DNA of 64,000 bases, from NCBI GenBank assembly GCA_035504415.1, contig DATJRY010000017.1:186001-250000 (forward strand), in the 5' to 3' direction. The translations under genes were made by a program, and so were the position numbers. The notes under the pieces are model-generated. The model ran no database searches and was not told the origin of the DNA. It saw only the letters and a list, made by a program, of their open reading frames with translations. This document shows, one piece after another, positions 1 through 7,685 of the stretch. This stretch comes from Candidatus Sulfotelmatobacter sp. Its GTDB lineage: Bacteria > Vulcanimicrobiota > Vulcanimicrobiia > Vulcanimicrobiales > Vulcanimicrobiaceae. Each line of letters opens with the position of its first letter. Positions within the stretch are counted from its first letter, which is position 1.

Positions 1-211
1 CGGGCACGACGATGAGGTCGCCCCGCGCGGCGCGCGGCAGACGCTGCAGCTCGGCGAGCGCGACGCCCTGTTCGCTGGCGACGGAGCGCGCGGTGCCGGC
101 GAAGACGATCTCGTAGCCCGCGCCCAGCGCGTTCGCTTCGTGGAAGACCTGTACGGGGCCGGCGAGGTCGAACAGCTCGACGCTCTCGCCGATCAGGAAG
201 ACGACGCGCAT
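1..211 (-). CDS. GlxA/DJ-1-like N-terminal domain protein (partial)
   Basis: Only the first 70 residues are inside the window; the gene runs off the left edge. The N-terminus MRVVFLIGESVELFDLAGP is typical of the DJ-1/PfpI-like glutamine-amidotransferase fold that opens GlxA-type AraC regulators and related isonitrile-hydratase-like proteins: a beta strand, then a 'hydrophobic-D-x-x-GP' loop. The ATG at 211 gives this start directly. Its stop side is unseen, so whether a C-terminal AraC helix-turn-helix follows cannot be decided. It lies just downstream of a cysteine hydrolase on the same strand (9 bp gap), so the two are probably co-transcribed. Confidence 0.6.
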   Translation of the reverse strand, partial: MRVVFLIGESVELFDLAGPVQVFHEANALGAGYEIVFAGTARSVASEQGVALAELQRLPRAARGDLIVVP

Positions 212-220
212 GTGCGCATG

Positions 221-802
221 TTAGGCGACTTCGGCGAGGATGTCATCCACGCTCGCGATGCGCGCGAAGCGCCGCCGCAGCGCGAACTCGGTGCGCTCGA
301 CCACCGCCTCGACCGGCAGCTCACCCTCGCGCCGGCCCGGCACCAGCGGGATCGGGAACGTCAGGGTCGCCTCGGAGACGAAGTCGACGTCGTAGCCGAG
401 GTCGCCGCCCAGCCGCGCCGTCGTCTCGCAGCACTGCTCGGTTTGGATGCCGGTGACGATCAAGCGCCGGATCCCGCGCTGCGTGAGCAGCTGCTGCAGG
501 CGGGTGCTGGTGAAGCAGTTGCGGGTCGTCTTGTGGAGCAGCGTCTCGCCGGGCAGCGGCTGCACGAAGTCCATCAGCCGGTAGGCCGGGCTGTCGGTCT
601 GGAAGTGCTCGTCTTCGTCGCTGTGCAGGAAGAAGATCACCGGCAGGTGTGCGGCGCGGTAGGCGGCCAGCAGGCGTCGCAGGTTGTCCTCGAAGCGCGG
701 GTTGCCGCGCTGTGCCCAGCGCGCGCCGGCTTTGAACGAGTCTTGCACGTCGATGACCAGCAGGGCCGAGGAAGCGATGGGAGCGGGCGGTGTATGCGGC
801 AT
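221..802 (-). CDS. Isochorismatase-like cysteine hydrolase
   Basis: 193 residues from the ATG at 802; in-frame codons upstream do not look coding. The fold is the isochorismatase/nicotinamidase family. The catalytic Asp lies in LLVIDVQDSF near the start, Lys in LLHKTTRN in the middle, and the nucleophilic Cys in the GIQTEQCCETTARLGGD segment that ends with the typical 'DVDFVSEAT' strand. Such enzymes cleave amides or ring systems through a Cys-thioester. The substrate cannot be read from sequence. It shares a strand with the GlxA/DJ-1-like gene downstream. Pairing of these two families is common and suggests one small catabolic or regulatory unit, but that is inference. Confidence 0.8.
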   Translation of the reverse strand: MPHTPPAPIASSALLVIDVQDSFKAGARWAQRGNPRFEDNLRRLLAAYRAAHLPVIFFLHSDEDEHFQTDSPAYRLMDFVQPLPGETLLHKTTRNCFTSTRLQQLLTQRGIRRLIVTGIQTEQCCETTARLGGDLGYDVDFVSEATLTFPIPLVPGRREGELPVEAVVERTEFALRRRFARIASVDDILAEVA

Positions 803-894
803 GCGACTATTGTCGCGGGCCCGCGGCGCATGCGGAAGACCGCCGCGAGACCGGCAGCGGACATTTCGGGCCACGTCCGGAACTCGGTGGGATC

Positions 895-1347
895 GTGACC
901 CTGCGCCCGTTCCTTCCGCTCGCGGTGGCGCTGCTGGCGGCGTGTTCGCCCCACGTACCGCGCCTGCAGATGCCGTTGACCGTTCACGCCGACTGCGAAA
1001 ACCGCGCGGTCAAGCAGACGGCGATCGAGTCGATCGTCGCCTCGACCGACGACCGGATCCGCAACGAGCCCTATCCGGGCGACGCGGCGTTGGACAAGAC
1101 GATTCACGCGGTCGGCGGCGGGTTCGCGTACTGGCCGAGCCAGCCGCTGCGCTTGCCGAACACCGCGCGCGCGCTGGGTCTCGACGGCGACTACGTGACG
1201 ATGACGCGCGTCGTCGTCACGAATCAGGTCGAGAACGGCTCGCGACCGATCTGGCTGACGCTCGAGACGCCGCACGGCCCGAAGGTCGTGCTCGAACGCG
1301 CCTACGACATCCAGAACGTCTGCATCGAAGGCGCCCGCGACCTCTAA
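895..1347 (+). CDS. Putative lipoprotein
   Basis: 150 residues from a GTG at 895, chosen because it opens directly onto a signal sequence (VTLRPFLPLAVALLAACSP) with a lipobox LAAC, so the mature protein would start at the Cys and be lipid-anchored. The mature part is about 135 residues with two further cysteines and no family I recognise. Upstream in-frame codons back to 790 are possible but read as non-signal sequence. It ends with a TAA that overlaps the stop of the convergent membrane-protein gene by 4 bp. Confidence 0.6.
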   Translation: MTLRPFLPLAVALLAACSPHVPRLQMPLTVHADCENRAVKQTAIESIVASTDDRIRNEPYPGDAALDKTIHAVGGGFAYWPSQPLRLPNTARALGLDGDYVTMTRVVVTNQVENGSRPIWLTLETPHGPKVVLERAYDIQNVCIEGARDL

Positions 1348-1691
1348 CGACGGGTCCGCCGCAGCGCGGGGCCGACCAGCATCTCGAGCAGCAACGCGGC
1401 GATCAAGATGCCGGTCTCGGCCACCGTGAAGGTGCGGCGGTCGGGCATCACCGGGCCGACGGCGAGCGCGGCGAGCCAGATCAGTGCCAGCCCGCACACG
1501 AATCGAATCGCACCGGCGGCGATCCCGCGCCGCGTACCGAGTGCCCTGCGCACGTCGGCGAACAGCGTGAGCGGAGGACGCGTCCCGACGTCCCACACGA
1601 TGAACGCCCCCGCGTTGAGGACGACCGCGAACGCGACGCGGATGGCGAGCACCGAAAACAGGAGCACGCCCGTTTGCTCCGCGCGCGGCAC
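1344..1691 (-). CDS. Small integral membrane protein
   Basis: 115 residues from a GTG at 1691; a later GTG at 1667 would give 107. Three hydrophobic stretches are visible: about residues 9-30 (LLFSVLAIRVAFAVVL and following), 55-78 (FVCGLALIWLAALAVG) and 88-105 (ILIAALLLEMLVG). The short C-terminus ends in RRTRR, consistent with a cytoplasmic end. No conserved family is recognised. It is divergent from the FAD monooxygenase gene (57 bp apart) and convergent with the lipoprotein gene, sharing a CTAA stop overlap. Confidence 0.55.
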   Translation of the reverse strand: MPRAEQTGVLLFSVLAIRVAFAVVLNAGAFIVWDVGTRPPLTLFADVRRALGTRRGIAAGAIRFVCGLALIWLAALAVGPVMPDRRTFTVAETGILIAALLLEMLVGPALRRTRR

Positions 1692-1748
1692 GCGCGCATC
1701 CTGCCGGCCTCGCAGGGAGGCCCAAGCCCACCGTCCTACCCCTGCGCC

Positions 1749-2999
1749 ATGAGCGAGAGCACCGGACTCCCCGAACGCGTACGGTGTTGCATCGCCGGCG
1801 GCGGGCCGGCCGGGATGATGTTGGGCTTCTTGCTCGCGCGCGCCGGCATCGAGGTGCTCGTGCTCGAGAAGCACGCCGACTTCTTCCGCGACTTCCGCGG
1901 CGACACGATCCACCCGTCGACGCTGACACTGATGCAGGAGCTCGGCCTGCTCGACCAGTTCCTGGCGACGCCGCACGACGAGATTCGCGAGTTGACCGCG
2001 CACGTCGGCAGCTCGGCGCTGCGCATGGTCGACGTGCGCCACGTGCCGGGCCCCTGCAAGTTCATCGCCTTCATGCCGCAGTGGGACTTCTTGAACTTCC
2101 TCGCCTCGCAGGCGAAGCGGTATCCGGCCTTCCGGCTGGCGATGCAGGCCGAGGCGACGGACGTCGTCTATTACGGCGACCACGTCGCGGGCGTGCGCGT
2201 GCGCACGAAGGACGGCGAGCACGTCGTGCACGCCGACCTGGTCGTCGCGGCCGACGGACGCTCGTCGACGCTGCGCGAGCGGGCGCGCTTCGTCGTCGAG
2301 GACGTCGGGGCGCCGATCGACGTGCTCTGGATGCGGCTCTCGCGGAACGACGGCGATCCGGGGGCGGATTTCGGGAACATCGGGCCGGGCGGCTTCCTGG
2401 TCGCGATTCCGCGCAGCGGCTACTATCAGTGCGCGTTCGTGATCAAGAAGGGCGCGTTCGACGAAATCAAGGCGCGCGGACTGCCGGCCTTTCGCGACGA
2501 CGTCGCGCGGCTCGCGCCGTTCCTCGCCGATCGCGTCGACGAGCTGAAGGACTGGGATCAGGTCCAGCTGCTGACTGTTACCGTCGACCGTTTGCGCGAT
2601 TGGGCGAAGCCCGGGCTCCTGTGCATCGGGGACGCGGCGCACGCGATGTCGCCGGTCGGCGGCGTCGGGATCAACCTGGCGATTCAGGACGCCGTCGCCG
2701 CCGCCAACCTGCTCTGGCGACCGCTGCGCAACGGTGCGCCGACCATCGATCAGCTGCGCGCGGTGCAACGCCGCCGCGAGTGGCCGACCAAGGCGACGCA
2801 AGCGCTGCAGGTGTTCATCCAGAACATGGTGCTCAAGCCCACGCTGCAAACGACCTCGCTGCCGCGCGCGCCGCTGCCGGTGCGCCTGTTCGCGTCGATC
2901 CCGCTCTTGCGGCGCATCCCGGCCTACATCGTCGGGATCGGTTTCCGCGCCGAGCACGTCCACTCGCCGGCGGCGCCGGCGCCCGTCTCAGCTGATTAG
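1749..2999 (+). CDS. FAD-dependent monooxygenase (PHBH fold)
   Basis: 416 residues from the ATG at 1749. The N-terminal Rossmann motif CCIAGGGPAGMMLGFLLARAG binds the ADP of FAD. The 'DG' motif sits in VVAADGRSSTLRE, and the 'GD' motif in LLCIGDAAHAMSPVGGVGIN near residue 300. These three motifs in this order define the class A flavoprotein aromatic hydroxylases (FAD_binding_3). Such enzymes hydroxylate or oxidise small, often aromatic, substrates with NAD(P)H and O2. The particular substrate is not evident. It overlaps the convergent sufU stop by 4 bp (TTAG), so its 3' end is interlocked with the SUF operon. Confidence 0.85.
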   Translation: MSESTGLPERVRCCIAGGGPAGMMLGFLLARAGIEVLVLEKHADFFRDFRGDTIHPSTLTLMQELGLLDQFLATPHDEIRELTAHVGSSALRMVDVRHVPGPCKFIAFMPQWDFLNFLASQAKRYPAFRLAMQAEATDVVYYGDHVAGVRVRTKDGEHVVHADLVVAADGRSSTLRERARFVVEDVGAPIDVLWMRLSRNDGDPGADFGNIGPGGFLVAIPRSGYYQCAFVIKKGAFDEIKARGLPAFRDDVARLAPFLADRVDELKDWDQVQLLTVTVDRLRDWAKPGLLCIGDAAHAMSPVGGVGINLAIQDAVAAANLLWRPLRNGAPTIDQLRAVQRRREWPTKATQALQVFIQNMVLKPTLQTTSLPRAPLPVRLFASIPLLRRIPAYIVGIGFRAEHVHSPAAPAPVSAD

Positions 3000-3391
3000 T
3001 GCTTCTCGTCCGGCCAGGAGGCGATTTCGCCCAGCGCCGCGCTCTTGAGGACCTTGAGTCCGAGCATCGCGCACTTCATCCGACTGGGGCTGATGCCGAT
3101 GCCGACGTTCTCGAGCACCGTCTCTTGCGAGAGCTTGGCGACCTCTTCGAGCGGCATCCCCTTGATCGACTCGGTCAGCATCGACGCCGACGCCTGCGAG
3201 ATCGCGCAGCCGCGCCCGGAAAACTTCACGTCGGTCACCTTGCCGTCGTCACCAACGGCCAGTTCCATCGTGATCGTATCACCGCACAGCGGGTTCAAGT
3301 CTTCCGCCGTCGCGGTCGGTGATTCCAGGTGCCCGAAGTTCCGCGGATTGCGATAGTGGTCGAGAATATACTCTTTATAGAAATCGTCCAT
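2996..3391 (-). CDS. sufU: Iron-sulfur cluster scaffold SufU
   Basis: 131 residues from the ATG at 3391. It has the U-type scaffold layout: Cys36 in PLCGDT with the neighbouring Asp38, Cys62 in SGRGCAIS, and Cys107 in RMKCAML, the three ligands expected for zinc or a nascent cluster. In SufS/SufU systems SufU accepts persulfide sulfur from SufS. It is the last gene of the sufC-sufD-sufS-sufU run, separated from sufS by 128 bp. That gap contains a two-hairpin leader almost identical to one upstream of a second NifU-like gene at 7686, so it may be controlled separately from the rest of the operon. Confidence 0.93.
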   Translation of the reverse strand: MDDFYKEYILDHYRNPRNFGHLESPTATAEDLNPLCGDTITMELAVGDDGKVTDVKFSGRGCAISQASASMLTESIKGMPLEEVAKLSQETVLENVGIGISPSRMKCAMLGLKVLKSAALGEIASWPDEKH

Positions 3392-3468
3392 TTTAAAGGC
3401 GCTCCGCCCCTGGCTCCGCGCCCCCCACGACGCCGCGCGTCGCGGGGCCCCCGCGAGGACCTCGCAAC
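3392..3468 (-). promoter_or_regulatory. Two-hairpin leader upstream of sufU (copy B)
   Basis: On the minus strand: GTTGCGAGGTC (3468-3458), then hairpin 1 with CCCC/GGGG base, an 11-bp stem and GCG loop (3447-3423, one G-U pair), then hairpin 2 GGCGC-GGA-GCC-AGG-GGC-GGA-GCGCC (3422-3398). Six nucleotides (TTTAAA) separate it from the ATG. A GGAG Shine-Dalgarno-like sequence lies inside the 3' arm of hairpin 2. The same architecture with the same spacing precedes the NifU-like gene at 7686. Hairpin 1 differs in sequence but still pairs. A regulatory role is inferred. Confidence 0.6.
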
Positions 3469-3519
3469 GAGATTTCGATAGCGTCGCGATCGTTCTGCGC
3501 TCGGTCTGCCGACATGCTG

Positions 3520-4782
3520 CTATGCCACCTTAAACACGGTGGCGGCCTTTTCGATTGCGGCCACCAGGGCGTCGACGTCGGCTTCGGTGTTGTAGAGATA
3601 GAACGAGGCGCGAGCGGTCGCCGGCCAGCCCATCTTGTCCATGAGCGGCATCGTGCAGTGGTGCCCGGCCCGCACGCAGACGCCTTCGAGATCGAGCAGC
3701 GAGGCCAGATCGTGGGCGTGCACGTCGGCGAAGTTGAACGAGATGACGCCGCCGCGGTCCTGCGCGCGCGGCGGGCCGTAGATCGCCAGGCCGCGCGGTT
3801 CGAGCGTGCGCAAGCGGTCCAGCGCGTAGGCCGTCAGCGCGACCTCGTGCGCGCGGATCCATTCCATCCCGACGCCGTTCAGATAGTCGACCGCGGCCCC
3901 CAGGGCGATCGCGTCGGCGATGTTCGAGGTGCCGGCCTCGAACTTCCACGGCAGCTCGTTGTACGAGGTCGTCTCGTAGGAGACGCGCTTGATCATATCG
4001 CCGCCGGTCAAGAACGGCGGCATCGCCTCGAGCAGCGCGCGTTTGCCGTACAGGAAGCCGATCCCGGTCGGACCGCACATCTTGTGGCCGCTGGCGGCGA
4101 GGAAGTCGACGTCGAGCGCCTGCACGTCGATCGGCAGGTGCGGGACCGATTGGGCGGCGTCGACCAGCACCAGCGCGCCGGCGGCGTGCGCGCGCGGGAC
4201 GATGACGTCCAGCGGTGCGATCGAGCCGAGCGTGTTGGAGACGTGCGCCAGCGCGACCAGCTTCACGCCGTCGAGCAGCGCGTCGAGCTGGTCCAGCACG
4301 AGGTTGCCGGCGTCGTCGGCCGGGATGAAGCGCAGCTCGGCGCCGGTCTTGGCGGCCAGCAGCTGCCACGGCACCAGGTTCGAGTGGTGCTCGATCTGGG
4401 TGGTCAGGATGGCGTCGCCCGGGCCGAGGTTGCGCAGGCCCCACGAGAACGAGACCAGGTTGATCGACTCGGTCGTGTTGCGCGTCCAGATGATCTCGGC
4501 CGTGTCGGCCGCGTTGACGAAGCGCGCGACTTTCTCCCGCGCGGCCTCGAACTGATCGGTCGCGCGCGACGCCAGCTCGTAGACGCCGCGGTGGATGTTG
4601 GCGTTGTCGTTCTCGTAATAGTGGACGAGCGCGTCGATGACGGCCTGCGGCTTTTGCGAGCTGGCCGCCGAGTCGAGGTAGACCAGCCGCTTCCCGCGCG
4701 AGGTCGGCTTGGCCAGGATCGGAAAGTCGGCGACGATTCGGTCCTGCTTGGCACGGTCGATCGTCGCGGTCGCCGCCGTCAT
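3520..4782 (-). CDS. sufS: Cysteine desulfurase SufS
   Basis: 420 residues, the usual length for SufS. It removes sulfur from L-cysteine to give alanine and an enzyme persulfide for Fe-S assembly. The PLP lysine is Lys234 in ASGHKMCGPTG and the persulfide-forming cysteine is Cys376 in VRAGHHCTMPLM. The group II signature IEHHSNLVPW and the substrate loop YNELPWKFEAGT are present. The ATG at 4782 overlaps the sufD stop in an ATGA, so the two are translationally coupled. Partner sulfur acceptor is probably the downstream sufU. The 128-bp break before sufU is unusual inside an otherwise overlapping operon. Confidence 0.95.
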   Translation of the reverse strand: MTAATATIDRAKQDRIVADFPILAKPTSRGKRLVYLDSAASSQKPQAVIDALVHYYENDNANIHRGVYELASRATDQFEAAREKVARFVNAADTAEIIWTRNTTESINLVSFSWGLRNLGPGDAILTTQIEHHSNLVPWQLLAAKTGAELRFIPADDAGNLVLDQLDALLDGVKLVALAHVSNTLGSIAPLDVIVPRAHAAGALVLVDAAQSVPHLPIDVQALDVDFLAASGHKMCGPTGIGFLYGKRALLEAMPPFLTGGDMIKRVSYETTSYNELPWKFEAGTSNIADAIALGAAVDYLNGVGMEWIRAHEVALTAYALDRLRTLEPRGLAIYGPPRAQDRGGVISFNFADVHAHDLASLLDLEGVCVRAGHHCTMPLMDKMGWPATARASFYLYNTEADVDALVAAIEKAATVFKVA

Positions 4783-6092
4783 GCGTCGATCTCCGTCGCG
4801 GCGTCGATCTTGTCGTCGAGCGCGGTCCGGATCTCTTCGCGCAGCGCATCGCCGGGGAAGCGCGCGATGGCGGGCTCGAAGAACGCCAGCGCGACCATCC
4901 GCACCGCGTCGGGCCGTGCGATGCCGCGGCTGGCGGCGTAGAAGAGCGCGTCCTGGTCGAGCGAACCGACCGTCGCGCCGTGATAGGCGCTCACATCGTT
5001 GGCCGCGATCGCCAAGGCCGGCACCGAGTCGATGTGCGCACGGCGCGAGAGCAACAGCGCGTCGTCGCGCAGCGAGGCGTCGCTGCCGTGCGCGTGCGGC
5101 CGGATCGTGATGTTGCCGAAGAAGCGGCCTTGGCCACGATCGGCGGCGGCGGTGCGCACGATGGTCGAGGAATGGGTGTTCCCGACCGCGTGCTCGGTGT
5201 TGGTGGTCAGCTCGACGTGCTGGAAGCCGGTGTTGAAGAAGAGCGCGTCGCACTCGGTGTCGGCGCCGCCGGCTTCGAGGTGCGTGCCCAGCACGGTGCG
5301 GGCCAGCGTCGCCCCCAGCTCCGCCAGGTGCCAACGCACTTTCGCGGCGGCGCCGGTGTGCGCGCTGCGATACATCAGCACGCGCGCCTCCTCGCCCAGC
5401 TGTTGGATCGCCGCGTAGTCGAGCTCGGCGTTCGCGCCCAGCTGCGCGCTGACGACGCCGCACACCAGCCCCGCGCCTTCGCCGATCTGGCGCTCGAGGA
5501 CGGTCGCGCGCGCCCCTTCGCCCAGGACGACGACGATGCGCGGGAAGATCGCGTCGGCGTACGGTTCGGCCTGCGCGAAGACGAGTTGGATCGGCGTGTC
5601 GAGCACGACCCCGGCGGGGACGTGGACGAACGCGCCGCAGTTCTGGAACGCGGTCGCCAACGCGGCGAACTTGTCCGCCTGCGCGCCCTCGTCGAGCGCC
5701 GGGATCAGCGCGCGGAAACGTTCGTCGCGTGCCGCGTCGGCCAGCGGCAGCACGGTGACGCGCGAATCGCTCACGACGCTGCCGGGCGCGGTCAGCACGG
5801 TCGCGCCGCGGTGGACGAGCGCGCCCGTGCTCTCCGGGATCGCGACGCGGTCGGACGTGTAGCGCAGCTCGTCGAAGCGCAGCTTCGCGTAGTCGTGGCG
5901 CCAGCCGCGGGAGGGACGGCCGCCGGGCAGCATCGCGGTCTCGTAACGCGTCAGCGCGGCGCGGCGCTCGTCGGCGTCGAGGACGCCGCCGCTGCGCTCG
6001 CCGGCGTTCGCGAGCACCGCGACCGCCGCGTCGAGCCCGGCCGCCGTCGGCGCGAACATCGCGCCGGCCGGCGTTTCGGTCGCGCTAGACAC
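4779..6092 (-). CDS. sufD: Fe-S cluster assembly protein SufD
   Basis: 437 residues if it starts at the GTG at 6092, which overlaps the sufC stop by 8 bp; a GTG at 6113 would add 7 residues. The C-terminal right-handed beta-helix half carries ANDVSAYHGATVGSLDQDALFY followed by SRGI. This is the SufD form of the motif; SufB would have 'EHEATTSKI'. SufD normally pairs with SufB and SufC in a SufBC2D scaffold complex using sulfur from SufS/SufU. Here it sits between sufC and sufS with no sufB beside it. The partner must be encoded elsewhere or the complex is atypical. Confidence 0.9.
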   Translation of the reverse strand: MSSATETPAGAMFAPTAAGLDAAVAVLANAGERSGGVLDADERRAALTRYETAMLPGGRPSRGWRHDYAKLRFDELRYTSDRVAIPESTGALVHRGATVLTAPGSVVSDSRVTVLPLADAARDERFRALIPALDEGAQADKFAALATAFQNCGAFVHVPAGVVLDTPIQLVFAQAEPYADAIFPRIVVVLGEGARATVLERQIGEGAGLVCGVVSAQLGANAELDYAAIQQLGEEARVLMYRSAHTGAAAKVRWHLAELGATLARTVLGTHLEAGGADTECDALFFNTGFQHVELTTNTEHAVGNTHSSTIVRTAAADRGQGRFFGNITIRPHAHGSDASLRDDALLLSRRAHIDSVPALAIAANDVSAYHGATVGSLDQDALFYAASRGIARPDAVRMVALAFFEPAIARFPGDALREEIRTALDDKIDAATEIDA

Positions 6093-6855
6093 CCGCGGCC
6101 GCAACCTCGTCACGGATGCCGTCGTAGCCTTCGCGCTCGATCTGCTGCGCCAGCTCCGGACCGCCGGTCTTGACGATGCGTCCGTCGATGAGGACGTGCA
6201 CCACGTCGGCCGGCAGATGCTGCAGGATGCGCGGATAGTGCGTGATCACCAGGAAGCCGGTGTCCTTGCCCTCGTCGCTCGCGCGCAACGCCTGCACGCT
6301 CTTGCCGACGGCTTGCAGCGCGTCGACGTCGAGCCCGGAGTCGGTCTCGTCGAGGATCGCGTATTTCGGCCCGATGATCGCCATCTGCAGCATCTCCAGG
6401 CGCTTCTTTTCACCGCCGGAGAAACCGTCGTTGACGTAGCGGCCCAGGAACGCCGGGTCCATGTCGAGCGTGTCGAGCTTCTCGAACACCAGCTGGCGGA
6501 ACTTGGCCGGGGCGAGGTCGCCGGGGCGGACCGCTTGGCGCGCGGTGCGGATGAAGTTCGCGACCGTCACGCCCGGGATCGCCGCCGGGTACTGGAACGA
6601 GAGGAACAGGCCGGCTTGGGCCCGCTTCTCGGGCGGCAGATCGAGCAGCTCCTCGCCGTCGAGCGTCACCGAGCCGCCGGTCACCGTGTAGCCGGGGTGG
6701 CCGGCCATGGTGAAGGCGAGCGTCGACTTGCCGCTCCCGTTGGGGCCCATCAGCGCGTGGACGCGGCCCGGCTCGACCGTCAGGTCGATGCCTTTGAGGA
6801 TCTCTTTTCCTTCGACGGCCACCCGGAGGTCGCGCGTGATCAGCCCCTTTGACAT
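6085..6855 (-). CDS. sufC: Fe-S assembly ATPase SufC
   Basis: 256 residues from the ATG at 6855. It is an ABC-type ATPase: Walker A GPNGSGKS near residue 38, the SufC-type signature FSGGEKKRLEMLQMA, Walker B and following D-loop AILDETDSGLD, and the switch histidine in ITHYPRIL. SufC energises the SufB/SufD scaffold for cluster building and iron entry. It is the first gene of the operon. A well-matched promoter (TTGACT-17-TACGAT) ends only 8 nt before its ATG, so the message may be leaderless. It is divergent from the SufR-like regulator. Confidence 0.95.
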   Translation of the reverse strand: MSKGLITRDLRVAVEGKEILKGIDLTVEPGRVHALMGPNGSGKSTLAFTMAGHPGYTVTGGSVTLDGEELLDLPPEKRAQAGLFLSFQYPAAIPGVTVANFIRTARQAVRPGDLAPAKFRQLVFEKLDTLDMDPAFLGRYVNDGFSGGEKKRLEMLQMAIIGPKYAILDETDSGLDVDALQAVGKSVQALRASDEGKDTGFLVITHYPRILQHLPADVVHVLIDGRIVKTGGPELAQQIEREGYDGIRDEVAAAGV

Positions 6856-6863
6856 GCCTAGCC

Positions 6864-6892
6864 ATCGTAGGCGGCCGGGGTGAGAAAGTCAA
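6864..6892 (-). promoter_or_regulatory. Promoter of the suf operon (leaderless type)
   Basis: On the minus strand TTGACT (6892-6887), a 17-bp spacer and TACGAT (6869-6864) form a near-consensus sigma-70-type promoter. The -10 box ends 8 nt before the sufC ATG, which places the transcription start at or next to the start codon. No Shine-Dalgarno sequence lies in the 8 nt GGCTAGGC. The SufR-like product of the divergent gene is the obvious candidate regulator. Confidence 0.7.
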
Positions 6893-6900
6893 GGAAAGCC

Positions 6901-6929
6901 TGGACTATCTGCGACTTCCGTGGTAGGGT
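6901..6929 (+). promoter_or_regulatory. Promoter of the SufR-like gene (leaderless type)
   Basis: TGGACT (6901-6906), a 17-bp spacer and TAGGGT (6924-6929) lie 8 nt before the ATG at 6938. The arrangement mirrors the sufC promoter on the other strand, and the two -35 boxes are 8 bp apart. Back-to-back spacing like this suits coordinated repression by one bound protein. The match to the -10 consensus is only moderate. Confidence 0.5.
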
Positions 6930-6937
6930 GGGGCGGG

Positions 6938-7567
6938 ATGCACGACCGCTTCTTCGAGTCGACGCGCGGCAAGATCGTCGGGGCGTTGCGCGAGCGCCAC
7001 TCGGCGTCCGCCTTCGACCTGGCGGACCTGCTCGGCTTGTCTCCCAACGCGATCCGCCAGCAGCTGGTCGTGCTGGAACGAGACGGTCTGGTGGCCGGTC
7101 ACAGCGTGCGCCGCAGCCGGACCAAGCCGACGGTCGAGTACGCGCTGACGGCCGAAGCCGACCGGTACTTCCCGCAGCGCTACGACAAGATGCTCAACGC
7201 CGTGCTGCGCGAGATCCGGCATGCCGGCGGCGACGAGGCCGTCAAGGGCATCTTCGATCGGATCGGCCACCGCTCGGGCGAACGCCTGGGCGCGGCGGTC
7301 GCCGACAAGCCGGCCGAGGAGCGCATCGCCGCGCTGGTCTCGGTGCTCAAAGCGTCCGGCGTCACCGCCGACATGCAGAGGACCGAGCGCGGCACGATCG
7401 TGCTGCACGAGCACTGCTGCCCGTACGCGTCGGTGGTGGCCGAGAACCCGGAAGCGTGCTCGGCGATCCACACCATCCTCGAGCACGTCGTGCCGGGTCA
7501 AGCCCAGCAGACGGAGTCGCTCGCAACCGGCGGCAACGAGTGCCGGTTCGAAATCAACGTACGATGA
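6938..7567 (+). CDS. sufR: SufR-like Fe-S-sensing transcriptional regulator
   Basis: 209 residues from the ATG at 6938. The N-terminal winged helix-turn-helix (about residues 20-70, ASAFDLADLLGLSPNAIRQQL) is of the DeoR/ArsR-like SufR type. The C-terminal half carries cysteines 160, 161, 174 and 202 (HEHCCPYA, NPEACSAI, NECRFE). SufR proteins use conserved C-terminal cysteines to hold a [4Fe-4S] cluster and repress suf genes when clusters are plentiful. Position immediately divergent from sufC supports this role. The extra adjacent cysteine means the exact ligand set is not certain. Confidence 0.82.
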   Translation: MHDRFFESTRGKIVGALRERHSASAFDLADLLGLSPNAIRQQLVVLERDGLVAGHSVRRSRTKPTVEYALTAEADRYFPQRYDKMLNAVLREIRHAGGDEAVKGIFDRIGHRSGERLGAAVADKPAEERIAALVSVLKASGVTADMQRTERGTIVLHEHCCPYASVVAENPEACSAIHTILEHVVPGQAQQTESLATGGNECRFEINVR

Positions 7568-7613
7568 TGTTGATGGACCGAGCGCAGGGTTACCGCGCAA
7601 TCAAAGAACTGTT

Positions 7614-7685
7614 GTTGCGAGGTCGGGCCGGGGGCCCCACGCTTTGCGTGGGGGGGCGCGGAGCCTTGGGCGGAGCGCCGTTAGA
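7614..7685 (+). promoter_or_regulatory. Two-hairpin leader upstream of NifU-like gene (copy A)
   Basis: GTTGCGAGGTC (7614-7624); hairpin 1 CCCCACGC-TTT-GCGTGGGG (7635-7653); hairpin 2 GGCGC-GGA-GCC-TTG-GGC-GGA-GCGCC (7655-7679); then 6 nt (GTTAGA) to the ATG at 7686. Hairpin 2 differs from the sufU leader only in its 3-nt loop. Hairpin 1 keeps the CCCC/GGGG base but has a different, still fully paired, upper stem. GGAG at 7672-7675 would be the ribosome-binding site and is partly buried. Shared structure upstream of two scaffold-type genes suggests a cis-acting RNA; function is inferred. Confidence 0.6.

Noticed and set aside
4779-6092. The SufD gene as a misnamed SufB
   Set aside because: The C-terminal motif is the SufD form (HGATVG, then LDQDALFY) and the SufB-specific EHEATTSKI block is absent.
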